Below are positions 1 through 8,066 of a stretch of DNA of 64,000 nucleotides, in pieces; within the stretch, counting starts at the first letter, position 1; the number at the start of each line of letters is the position of its first letter. The stretch is from assembly GCA_017451025.1 (NCBI GenBank), contig JAFSSM010000008.1, forward strand, positions 59,259-123,258, given 5' to 3'. The notes beneath the pieces are model-generated. The model did no database searches and had not been told where the DNA came from. It saw only the letters and a program-made list of their open reading frames with translations. This DNA comes from Synergistaceae bacterium. GTDB lineage: Bacteria; Synergistota; Synergistia; Synergistales; Aminobacteriaceae. The translations under genes were made by a program, and so were the position numbers.

Positions 1-1
1 G

Positions 2-1204
2 CTGTACGAAATGCGCCCAAACCTGATGACCCCGGCACACAAGACCGGCCAGCCCGCAGAAATAGTCTGCAGCAATTCGCTCGGCTCTGAAAATAAAGAC
101 GGCAGAATCTCAGCGGCAGGCATTCTCAAGGAAGAATTAACCATGCTCGATTCCCTGATACTTTCCTGCGCAGTTCAGGCAAGAGTCCCGGCAGGAGGAG
201 CGTTAGCAGTTGACCGCGACAAGTTCTCCGCTCTGGTCAGTGAACGCATAACTCATCACCCGAACATCACTCTGATTCGTGAAGAGTTCACCGAAATTCC
301 CGACAGCCCCGCAATAATCGCTACCGGCCCCCTGACCTCAGACGCTCTCGCCGAAAACATCAAAGCACTTGCCGGTGAGCGCATACACTTCTACGACGCA
401 GTTGCTCCAGTGATTACGCGCTCGAGCATCGACATGGAAAAAGTATTCATCTCCGGGCGTTACGGACGCGGCGACGACTACATTAACTGCCCGCTGAACC
501 GCGAAGAGTATTCTGCATTCTATGAGGCACTGGTTCACGCGGAGCGCAATATCCCTCATGACTTCGAGAAGGGCAAATACTTTGAGGGGTGTATGCCTGT
601 CGAGGCAATTGCTGACAGAGGAACGGACACTCTGAGGTTCGGGCCGATGAAGCCTCGCGGCCTCGTTGACCCGCGAACCGGGCATGAACCATATGCGGCA
701 GTCCAGCTCAGGCAGGATAATTCCGAAGGGACGCTGTATAACCTTGTGGGCTTCCAGACAGGCTTGAAGTGGGGCGAACAGAAACGGGTATTCTCGATGA
801 TACCGGGACTTGAACACGCAGAGTTTGTGAGGCTGGGAGTTATGCACAGGAACACTTCGGTGAATGCTCCTATTGTGCTTGACGAATGGCTCAGGCTCAA
901 AGGAAGGGAGAATGTGTTTTTGGCGGGGCAAATTACCGGGGTTGAGGGATACATGGAGAGCACGGCGATGGGGGTTGTTGCGGGCATGAATGCTTTGCGC
1001 GAAAATCTTCCGGCTTGGCCGCGCGATACCGCAATAGGTTCACTTCTGCACTACCTGAAGACTGCAGAGCCTAAACACTTTCAGCCGATGAATATCAATC
1101 TCGGACTTTTTCCGGAGGTAAATCTTCGCGGCAAGAAAGAACGTGCACAATTCCACAGGAATAGAGCAATTAATGCAATGAAGGAGTTTTTAGACACGCT
1201 ATGA
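2..1204 (+). CDS. trmFO: TrmFO, FADH2/folate-dependent tRNA (uracil-5-)-methyltransferase (5' end outside window)
   Basis: Makes m5U54 (ribothymidine) in tRNA using methylenetetrahydrofolate and FAD. The frame is open from the window edge (L-Y-E, then MRPNLMTPAH), so the FAD-binding N-terminus lies upstream; about 400 of the usual 435-450 residues are visible. Seen: EIVCSNSLGSE and FEGCMPVE, which carry the two cysteines known to matter in the family, NCPLNREEY, and the C-terminal flavin motif LAGQITGVEGYMES. The stop overlaps the next start by 4 bases (ATGA), so translation is probably coupled to the cobalamin gene. The internal ATG at base 11 is not the true start. Identification is firm; only the 5' end is missing. 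Confidence 0.95.
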   Translation: MYEMRPNLMTPAHKTGQPAEIVCSNSLGSENKDGRISAAGILKEELTMLDSLILSCAVQARVPAGGALAVDRDKFSALVSERITHHPNITLIREEFTEIPDSPAIIATGPLTSDALAENIKALAGERIHFYDAVAPVITRSSIDMEKVFISGRYGRGDDYINCPLNREEYSAFYEALVHAERNIPHDFEKGKYFEGCMPVEAIADRGTDTLRFGPMKPRGLVDPRTGHEPYAAVQLRQDNSEGTLYNLVGFQTGLKWGEQKRVFSMIPGLEHAEFVRLGVMHRNTSVNAPIVLDEWLRLKGRENVFLAGQITGVEGYMESTAMGVVAGMNALRENLPAWPRDTAIGSLLHYLKTAEPKHFQPMNINLGLFPEVNLRGKKERAQFHRNRAINAMKEFLDTL

Positions 1205-1926
1205 TATGTGTAGTAGGGATAGGACCGGGAGGAATTGACGAGGTTACCCCCCGCGCAATGGAAGTCATCAAGAAATGCGACGTTATCGTCGGCTACACAA
1301 AATACATAAATCTTCTCAGGCCGGCACTGGCAGGAAAAATACTCTACTCTTCCGGAATGACTCAGGAACGCGACAGGTGCAATATGGCCCTGATGTTCGC
1401 ACAGGAGTTCGGGAAAACTGTTGCGGTAATCTCAAGCGGCGACGCAGGTGTTTACGGAATGGCGGGCCTCATGCTGGAAATCGCAGAAGGAAGCGGCCAG
1501 GAGGTCAAAGTTATTCCTGGAATTACTGCGGCTAATTCTGCGGCGGCTATTCTCGGTGCACCATTGATGAATGACTACGCAACAATCAGCTTAAGCGATA
1601 TTCTGACGGACTGGAGAACTATCGAGCGCAGACTAGTTGCCGCGTGTGATGGGGACTTCGTGATATGCATGTACAACCCTGCGAGCGAGCACAGACCTAA
1701 ACATTTCAGGAAGGCTTGCGGGATTCTGCTTGATAACGGCAAATCTCCGGAGACTCCCGCCGGGTACGTCAGGAACATCGGGCGCGAAGGACAGCAGTAC
1801 GAAGTTATGACGCTGGTGGAACTCATGAAGCGCAAGATAGACATGCTGTGCACGGTGATAATCGGCAATTCGCAGAGCTATATTCTTGACGGAAAGATTA
1901 TCACTCCCAGAGGCTACAGGGCGTGA
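1201..1926 (+). CDS. cbiH: Precorrin-3B / cobalt-factor III C17-methyltransferase (CobJ/CbiH)
   Basis: An S-adenosylmethionine-dependent methyltransferase that methylates C17 and drives ring contraction in corrin synthesis. The 241-residue length is normal for a single-domain enzyme. Seen: N-terminal VGIGPGGIDEVTPRA (SAM-binding loop of tetrapyrrole methylases), SSGDAGVYGMAGLMLE, PGITAANSAAAILGAPL, CMYNPAS and a C-terminal TVIIGNSQSY. In an anaerobe the cobalt-early (CbiH) reading is more likely than CobJ. It is the only cobalamin gene in the window and overlaps trmFO by 4 bases, so any further cobalamin genes must lie upstream. Which of the two substrates it uses cannot be told from sequence. 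Confidence 0.9.
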   Translation: MICVVGIGPGGIDEVTPRAMEVIKKCDVIVGYTKYINLLRPALAGKILYSSGMTQERDRCNMALMFAQEFGKTVAVISSGDAGVYGMAGLMLEIAEGSGQEVKVIPGITAANSAAAILGAPLMNDYATISLSDILTDWRTIERRLVAACDGDFVICMYNPASEHRPKHFRKACGILLDNGKSPETPAGYVRNIGREGQQYEVMTLVELMKRKIDMLCTVIIGNSQSYILDGKIITPRGYRA

Positions 1927-1938
1927 TAAAATTACGGA

Positions 1939-2337
1939 CGCGGGTAGTTCAGACGGCCGCTGTATAACCACAATACAGAGGAAAGTCCGGGCTTCACAGG
2001 GCAAGGATGCCAGCTAATTACTGGCCGGAGCAATCTGAGGGAAAGCGCAACAGAAAATACACAGCCGGATTTTAGGGACATAGGGATAAGGGATAAGGGA
2101 TAAGGGAGTATAACCTAACCCCTATCTTTACGGCGAAGGTGAAATGGTGCCGGCAAGAGCCCACCAGTCATGAAGCAATTCATGAGCTATGCAAGCCCCA
2201 TCCGAAGCAAGGTCAAATAGGGAGAATATGAAGCGGCCCGCTGATCTCCGGGTATTGACCGCACGAGGCATTCCGCAAGGAGTGTCCAAGATAAATGGCC
2301 GTCTCTCACACAGAACCCGGCTTATGAACTGCCCGCA
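1939..2337 (+). ncRNA. rnpB: RNase P RNA (bacterial type A)
   Basis: Catalytic RNA that trims the 5' leader of tRNA precursors. Seen: the conserved block GAGGAAAGTCCGGGC near 1978, an ACAGAAAATACA segment near 2050, GGTGAAATGGTGCCGGCAAGAGC near 2139, and a GAGGCATTCCGCAAGG region near 2265. The ends close a 12-bp P1 helix: bases 1940-1951 pair with 2325-2336, with one G-U pair. The P12 arm, closed by GCCG/CGGC, holds a heptamer repeat tract (2083-2107), which is unusual. The gene starts about 12 bases after cbiH; the exact ends are inferred from P1. Confidence 0.95.
2083..2107 (+). repeat. Heptamer tandem repeat (gggataa)3 inside rnpB P12
   Basis: Three exact copies of gggataa plus a partial fourth lie inside the P12 arm of RNase P RNA. 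The downstream stretch cctaacccctatc (about 2113-2125) can pair imperfectly back onto the repeats, lengthening the stem. Heptamer tandem repeats in rnpB are known from some cyanobacteria (STRR sequences). Confidence 0.9.
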
Positions 2338-2370
2338 TTATTTTTCACTCACATAAAGGATATTCACGAA

Positions 2371-3951
2371 TTGGACAGCATAGCATTTTACGACTGGCAA
2401 ATACGAGCTTTCGAGCACATCAAGAATCACAGCGCAGTACTCTCCGCACCTACAGGCTCAGGCAAAACTTTAGTGGCCTATCTGTGGGCAGGAATATTAT
2501 CGCTGGACGGCAAGATTAACCCTAACCTCGACGCGGAACGCATAATCTTCACCGCACCCATTAAGGCACTTAGCAACGAACGCTACCTTGACCTGCGCAG
2601 AATGGGCCTTGATGTAGGACTTGAGACCGGAGACTTCAAGCGCAACGAAGGAGCAGGAATAATCTGCTGTACTCAGGAAATCTACACGATGAAGTATGCA
2701 CGCATTCCAGGCCAGAAACTAATCATCGACGAGTTTCACTACATCTTCAGCGATTCAGACAGAGCACGAACATACATTGACGGCATCAGGAACACTAACC
2801 CGGAGACCGAAATTCTGGTGATGTCGGCAACACTCGGAAGCATAAGGAGCGTCGGAAAATATCTCTCTGGAATATGCCAGAGGGATTTTGTTATTCACGC
2901 GGCAAAGAAGAGAATCACCGAGTTAATCTTCAAGCCGGATAATCCCGTCAAACTTTTCGAGATACACGATGCTTTGGTGTTCCTGTTCTCACAGCACGGA
3001 GTGATGGACATTGCCGGACAGATAGCGGCAACGCGCAAACGCATTCCGCCTCAGAACGTGAAGAGGCTCAACGAGTTAGCGGCGATTCTCGAGGTGAAGA
3101 GCGTAGCGTCGTTCTTGCTGAAGGGTGTCGGGACTTATCACGGAAGTATGCTGCCTAAGGAGAAGCTGTTAGTGGAGTCAGCGTTTCGTGAGAGACTGCT
3201 TGATGTGGTGTGCGGGACAAGTGCGCTGTCGCTGGGGGTGAATCTTCCTGCTCAGTCGGTGATATTTGCCCAGCTCGTGAACTTCTACAACTACAAGCCG
3301 ATAACTCACGGTGAATTTATGCAGATGTCAGGACGTGCAGGAAGAAAGGGGCTGTTTGACCCGGGCTATGTTTCGTGGCTGAAGGACTCCGAGTTTGAGT
3401 GCGAGCACTACCACACCGGACGCGTGTTCAAGAAGCTGATGGATATGAAGCTCGAGCCGCCGGTAGTAAAACTCAGTCCGTCATTCGGAAGGTTGTTGCG
3501 CAAACAGATACTCATTGAGGACGAGGCAGAGTACATTGCGGAATACTCTATGCCTGCACTTAGGGCAGATGACGTTCTGCGGAGCCTGAACTTCGACATG
3601 AAGAAGATAGACCGTGAGGCCAAGAGAATCGCTAGGGGGTCCAGCCGAAAGACATTCATGAAGATATTGGCGGAAATATGGTACGACGAGATGGAGGCAG
3701 ACGAGAATCTGGAGATGGCGCGGTTGTTCCTTGAGGAGCCTATGCCGAGCGCACTGATGGCCGCGAAATTAATTATCCAGTATGAGCGCAACTATCTGCA
3801 GTCCCTCCTGAAGATAAAGCGTTTCGCTAATCAGCTCCCAAGAAACCGCAGGTTCAGGCTGATGGATGAACTGAACAGGACAGTGGACAGCATTGACCCT
3901 ACTATCTACGGTTTCGAGGAGAAGCTGGGGGAAATTGAGGCAGGCCGTTAA
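2371..3951 (+). CDS. SKI2-like DEAD/DEAH-box helicase
   Basis: ATP-dependent nucleic acid helicase, superfamily 2. Motifs in order: Walker A SAPTGSGKT (residues 25-33), TAPIKALSNE (61-70), DEFH box (120-123), SAT (152-154), LGVNLPAQ (288-295) and motif VI QMSGRAGRKG (318-327). The C-terminal 190 residues are helical and charged and look like the helical part of SKI2/Hel308-type enzymes. It starts at TTG, with AAAGGA at 2355-2360 at good spacing; no ATG fits. It lies just after rnpB and converges on the FNT gene with a 4-base overlap. RNA is the likelier substrate given its resemblance to Mtr4/Ski2, but this is inference. Confidence 0.85.
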   Translation: MDSIAFYDWQIRAFEHIKNHSAVLSAPTGSGKTLVAYLWAGILSLDGKINPNLDAERIIFTAPIKALSNERYLDLRRMGLDVGLETGDFKRNEGAGIICCTQEIYTMKYARIPGQKLIIDEFHYIFSDSDRARTYIDGIRNTNPETEILVMSATLGSIRSVGKYLSGICQRDFVIHAAKKRITELIFKPDNPVKLFEIHDALVFLFSQHGVMDIAGQIAATRKRIPPQNVKRLNELAAILEVKSVASFLLKGVGTYHGSMLPKEKLLVESAFRERLLDVVCGTSALSLGVNLPAQSVIFAQLVNFYNYKPITHGEFMQMSGRAGRKGLFDPGYVSWLKDSEFECEHYHTGRVFKKLMDMKLEPPVVKLSPSFGRLLRKQILIEDEAEYIAEYSMPALRADDVLRSLNFDMKKIDREAKRIARGSSRKTFMKILAEIWYDEMEADENLEMARLFLEEPMPSALMAAKLIIQYERNYLQSLLKIKRFANQLPRNRRFRLMDELNRTVDSIDPTIYGFEEKLGEIEAGR

Positions 3952-4784
3952 GATTCCTTCCTGCCTCTCAAGTACACGAACCAGTAGACAGCCCCGACAA
4001 ACCCTGCACCTCCCGCGATATTCCCCAGCGTTACCGGAATTATGCTGCGCGTAAACATTGAGTACCAGTTCAGAGAGTCTATTGCGGCCTGGCTCACTCC
4101 AAGCTCAACGGCTTTTGCGGCGTATGTGCACTTGGCCAGAATACCCGCAGGAATGTAATACATGTTGGCGATGCTGTGCTCGAACCCTGACGCTATGAAC
4201 ACCCACACAGGGAAAAATGCCAGCACCGCCTTGCTGATGCCGTCCTTTGCGCCGAAAGATGACCACACAGCCAGACACACCAGCCAGTTGCACAGCACTC
4301 CTAGCACAAATGCCCTGCCGAATGACAGGCTGATTTTTCCAGCCGCCGCCTTTATCGTGAATCCGCCTAACAGTCCTCCAGTTGTGTCGAGCTGTCCTGA
4401 CCACGAGATGAGAATTGCCGCGAGAACTCCTCCTGCTAAATTCCCGATGTAGACTGCCAGCCATGAACGCAACAGCTGAAACAGAGTGATTTTGCGCTCA
4501 AAAAGTGCAGCGGACATCAAGCAGTTGCCGGTAAAAAGTTCTGCTCCTGCGGTCAGCACAAGAATCAGCCCTGCAGGAAAAATTAACCCTGCAATGAATT
4601 TTGCTGTGCCTGCATCGCTTATCGTGTGGGTTGCGAAATTTGCGGCCTGTGCTCCGAACGCAATAAACACTCCCGCTAAAACTCCAAGCACAAACTGGTT
4701 AATTGCTGGCAGTTCCGCTTTCTTCACTCCCGCTTTAACGGTGAAGTCCGCTATTTCCTGCGGCGATAGAAAGTTAGTGTTCAT
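3948..4784 (-). CDS. Formate/nitrite transporter family channel
   Basis: Inner-membrane pentameric channel of the FNT family (FocA/FdhC/NirC), moving small monovalent anions such as formate or nitrite. About 278 residues with six hydrophobic segments. Family signatures seen: GAELFTGNC, FVLGVLCNWLVCLAVW and GFEHSIANMYYIPAGI. The chosen ATG has GGAGG seven bases upstream; an earlier in-frame ATG adds 13 residues that include this ribosome binding site, so it is rejected. It is monocistronic and converges on the helicase gene. The substrate cannot be read from sequence; formate is plausible in a fermentative anaerobe. Confidence 0.9.
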   Translation of the reverse strand: MNTNFLSPQEIADFTVKAGVKKAELPAINQFVLGVLAGVFIAFGAQAANFATHTISDAGTAKFIAGLIFPAGLILVLTAGAELFTGNCLMSAALFERKITLFQLLRSWLAVYIGNLAGGVLAAILISWSGQLDTTGGLLGGFTIKAAAGKISLSFGRAFVLGVLCNWLVCLAVWSSFGAKDGISKAVLAFFPVWVFIASGFEHSIANMYYIPAGILAKCTYAAKAVELGVSQAAIDSLNWYSMFTRSIIPVTLGNIAGGAGFVGAVYWFVYLRGRKES

Positions 4785-4842
4785 GATGTATCCTCCCTGC
4801 AAAAATTTGGGACATTCTAGCACAACAGCAAGCCCGGCAAGG

Positions 4843-5808
4843 TCATGCGTTCTTAATCTCGCGAATAAGATTCTCCATCATTGCCAATACAGTGCTGTCG
4901 TTTATCCCTTCAGCCTGACGGAAAATTGCGTATACCCTGTCCTTCTGGCGGCGGGTCAATAATTCTTCAATGCTGATAATTGCGGCCCTGAGTTCACGTA
5001 TTTTCGCAGAATTGTCGGCTTTCCGGGCCTCTCTGCTTCCATTCTGTAACGTCATGGCACGGGACGCGGCTCCTTCAGCAATAATATTCCCGCGATATTC
5101 CGGCTTAACACTCACAGACCCGGTGAGCACTTTCCACACGCACGGAACCTTGATGCTTCCTCCGGTCAGAATTATGCGGTCAGGATTGTGCACACGTTCA
5201 AGCCTCGATAATATTCTGCCCGTTCTCTTCACAGGGAAGTGGAGCAGGCGTTCCAGCTCATCGCGTAATATCCTGGTCTCGCGCCACACAGCATAGTTTT
5301 CCTCGCTGAGAGCATGTTTGATTCTGCGCACATCGTTTACGTCGACAGCCTCAATCCTGAATCTTTCCGCGAGATACTCACTAAGTTTACGGTCAAACTC
5401 TCTTCCGCAGACATCCCCGACAGTTACGCTCTCTATGAGTTCTGCGCCGTCAAGCATGAACATTCTGCACGCCGACGCTCCCAAATCGTACACGAGAGTC
5501 CGCCCGGAACCTCCAAGCCCGAGAATCACGGCCTCATGCTCCGGGATAATCTCGATTTTGCCGAAACCGGAACTCCCTGCACGAATCCTCAAGTCGTCGC
5601 GCTGTGCCCGTGTGAAATTCTCAGGAACTGCCGCAACGCACGCAAACACAGGCTCATCAAAAAATGCCTCTGCTTCCTCGCGAATAGCATTCAGGTCAAG
5701 GCCATCCAGCACAGCAATTATTCTCGTGCTCAGGTTATCCGCATATGCCAGTTTAGACTCAGAACTGCCCGCGTCAATCCCTACGCACACATTCAAGCTG
5801 TCCGTCAT
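4843..5808 (-). CDS. Short Hsp70-like ATPase (actin fold, no substrate-binding domain)
   Basis: 321 residues resembling only the nucleotide-binding half of DnaK. Seen: phosphate-1 loop CVGIDAGSSESKLAY near the N-terminus, phosphate-2 LVYDLGASACRMFML near the middle, and adenosine motif DRIILTGGSIKVPCVW near residue 220. The last 70 residues are charged and helical, not a beta-type peptide-binding domain. It overlaps the 3' end of the MtaB-type gene by 35 bases and so is the last gene of prmA-mtaB-hsp70-like. Family assignment is by motifs; the role (chaperone accessory or regulator) is unknown. Confidence 0.7.
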   Translation of the reverse strand: MTDSLNVCVGIDAGSSESKLAYADNLSTRIIAVLDGLDLNAIREEAEAFFDEPVFACVAAVPENFTRAQRDDLRIRAGSSGFGKIEIIPEHEAVILGLGGSGRTLVYDLGASACRMFMLDGAELIESVTVGDVCGREFDRKLSEYLAERFRIEAVDVNDVRRIKHALSEENYAVWRETRILRDELERLLHFPVKRTGRILSRLERVHNPDRIILTGGSIKVPCVWKVLTGSVSVKPEYRGNIIAEGAASRAMTLQNGSREARKADNSAKIRELRAAIISIEELLTRRQKDRVYAIFRQAEGINDSTVLAMMENLIREIKNA

Positions 5809-7111
5809 TCACTTTCACCGCCCTTGCAATCACAATTTCGTTGTCCCTGCCTTCGCACAATGCCTCGATGTAGTGCCTGGTGTGTCCTCTGTTTCCGGTC
5901 TCGACTAGAATTTCCGCATCATGCCCTATGAAGCTGTTCACGTACTCTGCATAAAGTTCACGGCCGAGCGAAATTGCCTGTGCGGTTCTGGCGGCTTTCT
6001 CGCTGTGCGGAATTTTTCCGGGAAGTTTTGCCGCGATTGTGCCCTGCCTCTCGGAATACGGGAAAACGTGAACGCGGCCAAGTCCTGCTTTGCGCATCAC
6101 GTCCAGAGTGTTCATGAATGCGGTTTCTGATTCGCCGGGGAAGCCTGCGAGAATATCGCTCGATATGTGCAGATTCTCTCCGAGCACATTTCTGGCACGC
6201 TCGCACACCCTCACAAAGTCTTCTGCTCTGTATCCGCGCCTCATCGCCGCAAGGATTTCGTCATCGCCGCTCTGCATCGGCAGGTGAAGGTGCGGGCAGA
6301 ACGCCGGGCACTCACCCAATGCATCGAGCAGATTGTCGTTCAGGCAGAAGGGCTCGAGGGAGCCAAGCCGCAAACGTTTCAATCCGTCAATACGGGAGAC
6401 TTCGCGGATGAGCCGGGCAAGGTTAGTGTTTCGGTCTTGGCCGTAAATCCCAAGATGAATCCCTGTAAGCACAATCTCCTTACAGCCATTCTCGATGAGC
6501 CTGTGGATTTCGGCCAGAATGTTCGGACCTTCTCTGCTCACCGGTTTTCCGCGCAAGAACGGGATGATGCAGTAGGTGCAGAAATGGTTGCACCCGTCCT
6601 GAATTTTGACGAAGGCGCGCGAATGGAGAACGGGAGCATCGATGCGGAGTTCTTCCCAGCCGGAAAGCTCACTAGTTCTGGTGTCGAGGAAGTGTCGGCC
6701 GTCGCGAAGCATCGCCAGCAAAACATCAGGGAGAATATTTTTGCCCCGATTGCCAGCGAGGATGTCGATACCGAGGTGTTGAGCGGTGAGAGTGTCGAGG
6801 GATTGAGCCCAGCACCCGCAGACGGCGAGCACGCCTGTATCACCGAGAGATTTTCTGACGCGGCGGACCAGCTGGCGGCATTTTCTGTCGGCCGCGTGAG
6901 TGACGGAGCAGGAAACGATGACGGCGGCATGAATGGAAAAATCCGGAGATAGTTCATTGGAGATAGATGCGCCGGCGGCAGAGAGTGAAGCGGCGATGAA
7001 ATCGGCCTCGCATAGGCTCGTCCTGCACCCGAAAACGTGAACGAATACCCTAAACCCTAACCCCTCATCCCTAACCCCTGCCCTTATCCCCACGACTTTA
7101 CCGCCCTGCAT
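5774..7111 (-). CDS. mtaB: MtaB-type tRNA methylthiotransferase (radical SAM)
   Basis: Converts t6A37 to ms2t6A37 in tRNA with two iron-sulfur clusters. Domains: N-terminal UPF0004 domain starting at VFVHVFGCRTSLCEADF, with further cysteines in VSCSVTHAADRKCR and CGCWAQS; radical SAM motif CNHFCTYCIIPFLRG; C-terminal TRAM-like region. The N-terminus is odd: bases 7046-7091 are heptamer repeats, and no ATG, GTG or TTG lies between them and the conserved domain, so the repeats must be translated (GIRAGVRDEGLGF). Starts available are GTG 7117, ATG 7111 and GTG 7093; the choice is uncertain. It overlaps prmA at its 5' end and the Hsp70-like gene at its 3' end. MiaB is less likely than MtaB given the motif spacing and the separate rimO gene. 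Confidence 0.85.
   Translation of the reverse strand: MQGGKVVGIRAGVRDEGLGFRVFVHVFGCRTSLCEADFIAASLSAAGASISNELSPDFSIHAAVIVSCSVTHAADRKCRQLVRRVRKSLGDTGVLAVCGCWAQSLDTLTAQHLGIDILAGNRGKNILPDVLLAMLRDGRHFLDTRTSELSGWEELRIDAPVLHSRAFVKIQDGCNHFCTYCIIPFLRGKPVSREGPNILAEIHRLIENGCKEIVLTGIHLGIYGQDRNTNLARLIREVSRIDGLKRLRLGSLEPFCLNDNLLDALGECPAFCPHLHLPMQSGDDEILAAMRRGYRAEDFVRVCERARNVLGENLHISSDILAGFPGESETAFMNTLDVMRKAGLGRVHVFPYSERQGTIAAKLPGKIPHSEKAARTAQAISLGRELYAEYVNSFIGHDAEILVETGNRGHTRHYIEALCEGRDNEIVIARAVKVNDGQLECVRRD
7046..7091 (-). repeat. Degenerate heptamer tandem repeat at the prmA/mtaB junction
   Basis: On the minus strand the tract runs ggggataag-ggcaggg-gttaggg-atgaggg-gttaggg-tttaggg, a 7-base period with a GGG core. 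The unit gggataa is identical to the rnpB repeat. The prmA stop codon (TAA, 7084-7086) lies in the first unit, and the tract is read in another frame as the N-terminus of the MtaB-type protein. Confidence 0.85.
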
Positions 7112-7998
7112 CCCCACCAGTCTCCAAACTTCATTTCGCGGTCAATCTCCAATCCTGAGGAGTTCAGCACGGAAATGAACGCATAGCTCTCGATGTGAGT
7201 CATCCCCGAGAAGATCGCAAAACCCTTCGGCTTCAGGACTCTCTTAACGTCAGGAAGCATAGTCAGGTTAGGATTCAGAAGTATGTTCGCCGTCAGGATG
7301 TTCACCTGCCCGGAGAATCCCTTCAGCAGGTCGCCTTCTGACAGCTCGCACACGTTCGGGTTAATGCCGTTGAGATTCATGTTGCGGCGTGCTTCTGTCA
7401 GAGTATCAGGGTCAATGTCCCGCGCTATCGCCTTCGCCGCTCCAAGTTTCAGTGCTGTGATGAAGAGTATTCCTGTCCCTGTCCCGACATCAAGTATGGT
7501 GTCGCCGGTCCTGACTATCTCCTCCATTAGGCTGAGAGCTATACGCGTGCTCTCGTGATAGCCCGTCCCGAATGCGCTGGCCGGATAAATATAGATGGGC
7601 ATTCTGTCTTCAGGCAGCTTCTCCTTTTCGTGCCAAGGTGCCATAACTATTAAGCCCTTGCCGACCGGAAGCGGGGGGAATGCATCGTAATACTGTGTCT
7701 CCCATGTCTGATTTGCGGCCTTGCTGCATCGTGAGATCTCTATTCCCGCAAAATCCGGAGAGTCCAGTATGGCCTTCAGCTCAAACACTACGTCGTCAAT
7801 CCCTAGCGATCCGTCATAGCTTATCTTCAGAAACAGCCGGTAATTCCCGAAAAAATCCTTCTCTGTGAATATCTCTGAACCTATCGCGTCAGTCATTGCC
7901 GCTATCGTACTCAGACGCTCTTCGTTAATGGCTCTGTTCTCCTGCGAAACCGGAGTACTCAGTTCAACTATCCACCAGCAATTATTGTCTTTGGTCAT
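7084..7998 (-). CDS. prmA: Ribosomal protein L11 methyltransferase PrmA
   Basis: SAM-dependent enzyme that trimethylates ribosomal protein L11. 304 residues, the normal size. Seen: an N-terminal alpha/beta substrate-recognition domain (residues 1-100), YPASAFGTGYHESTRIAL, SAM-binding motif TILDVGTGTGILFITALKLGA, and post-motif NILTANILLNP. It ends exactly in a heptamer repeat that supplies its stop codon, and its 3' end overlaps the next gene. It diverges from the capA-like gene across 68 bases. Confidence 0.93.
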   Translation of the reverse strand: MTKDNNCWWIVELSTPVSQENRAINEERLSTIAAMTDAIGSEIFTEKDFFGNYRLFLKISYDGSLGIDDVVFELKAILDSPDFAGIEISRCSKAANQTWETQYYDAFPPLPVGKGLIVMAPWHEKEKLPEDRMPIYIYPASAFGTGYHESTRIALSLMEEIVRTGDTILDVGTGTGILFITALKLGAAKAIARDIDPDTLTEARRNMNLNGINPNVCELSEGDLLKGFSGQVNILTANILLNPNLTMLPDVKRVLKPKGFAIFSGMTHIESYAFISVLNSSGLEIDREMKFGDWWGCRAVKSWG

Positions 7999-8066
7999 GA
8001 TGCAAAAAGTTTCCTTCGTGGTTAAAATTTTGGACGGCCTGATTATATTACAAGGAGTGTCAGTGA

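Noticed and set aside
1927..2370. tRNA or other RNA in the gap after cbiH
   Set aside because: The whole gap is explained by RNase P RNA; no cloverleaf was found here or elsewhere in the window.
6167..6952. Plus-strand 261-residue open frame opposite the mtaB-type gene
   Set aside because: The minus frame has all radical SAM motifs; the plus frame is a shadow.
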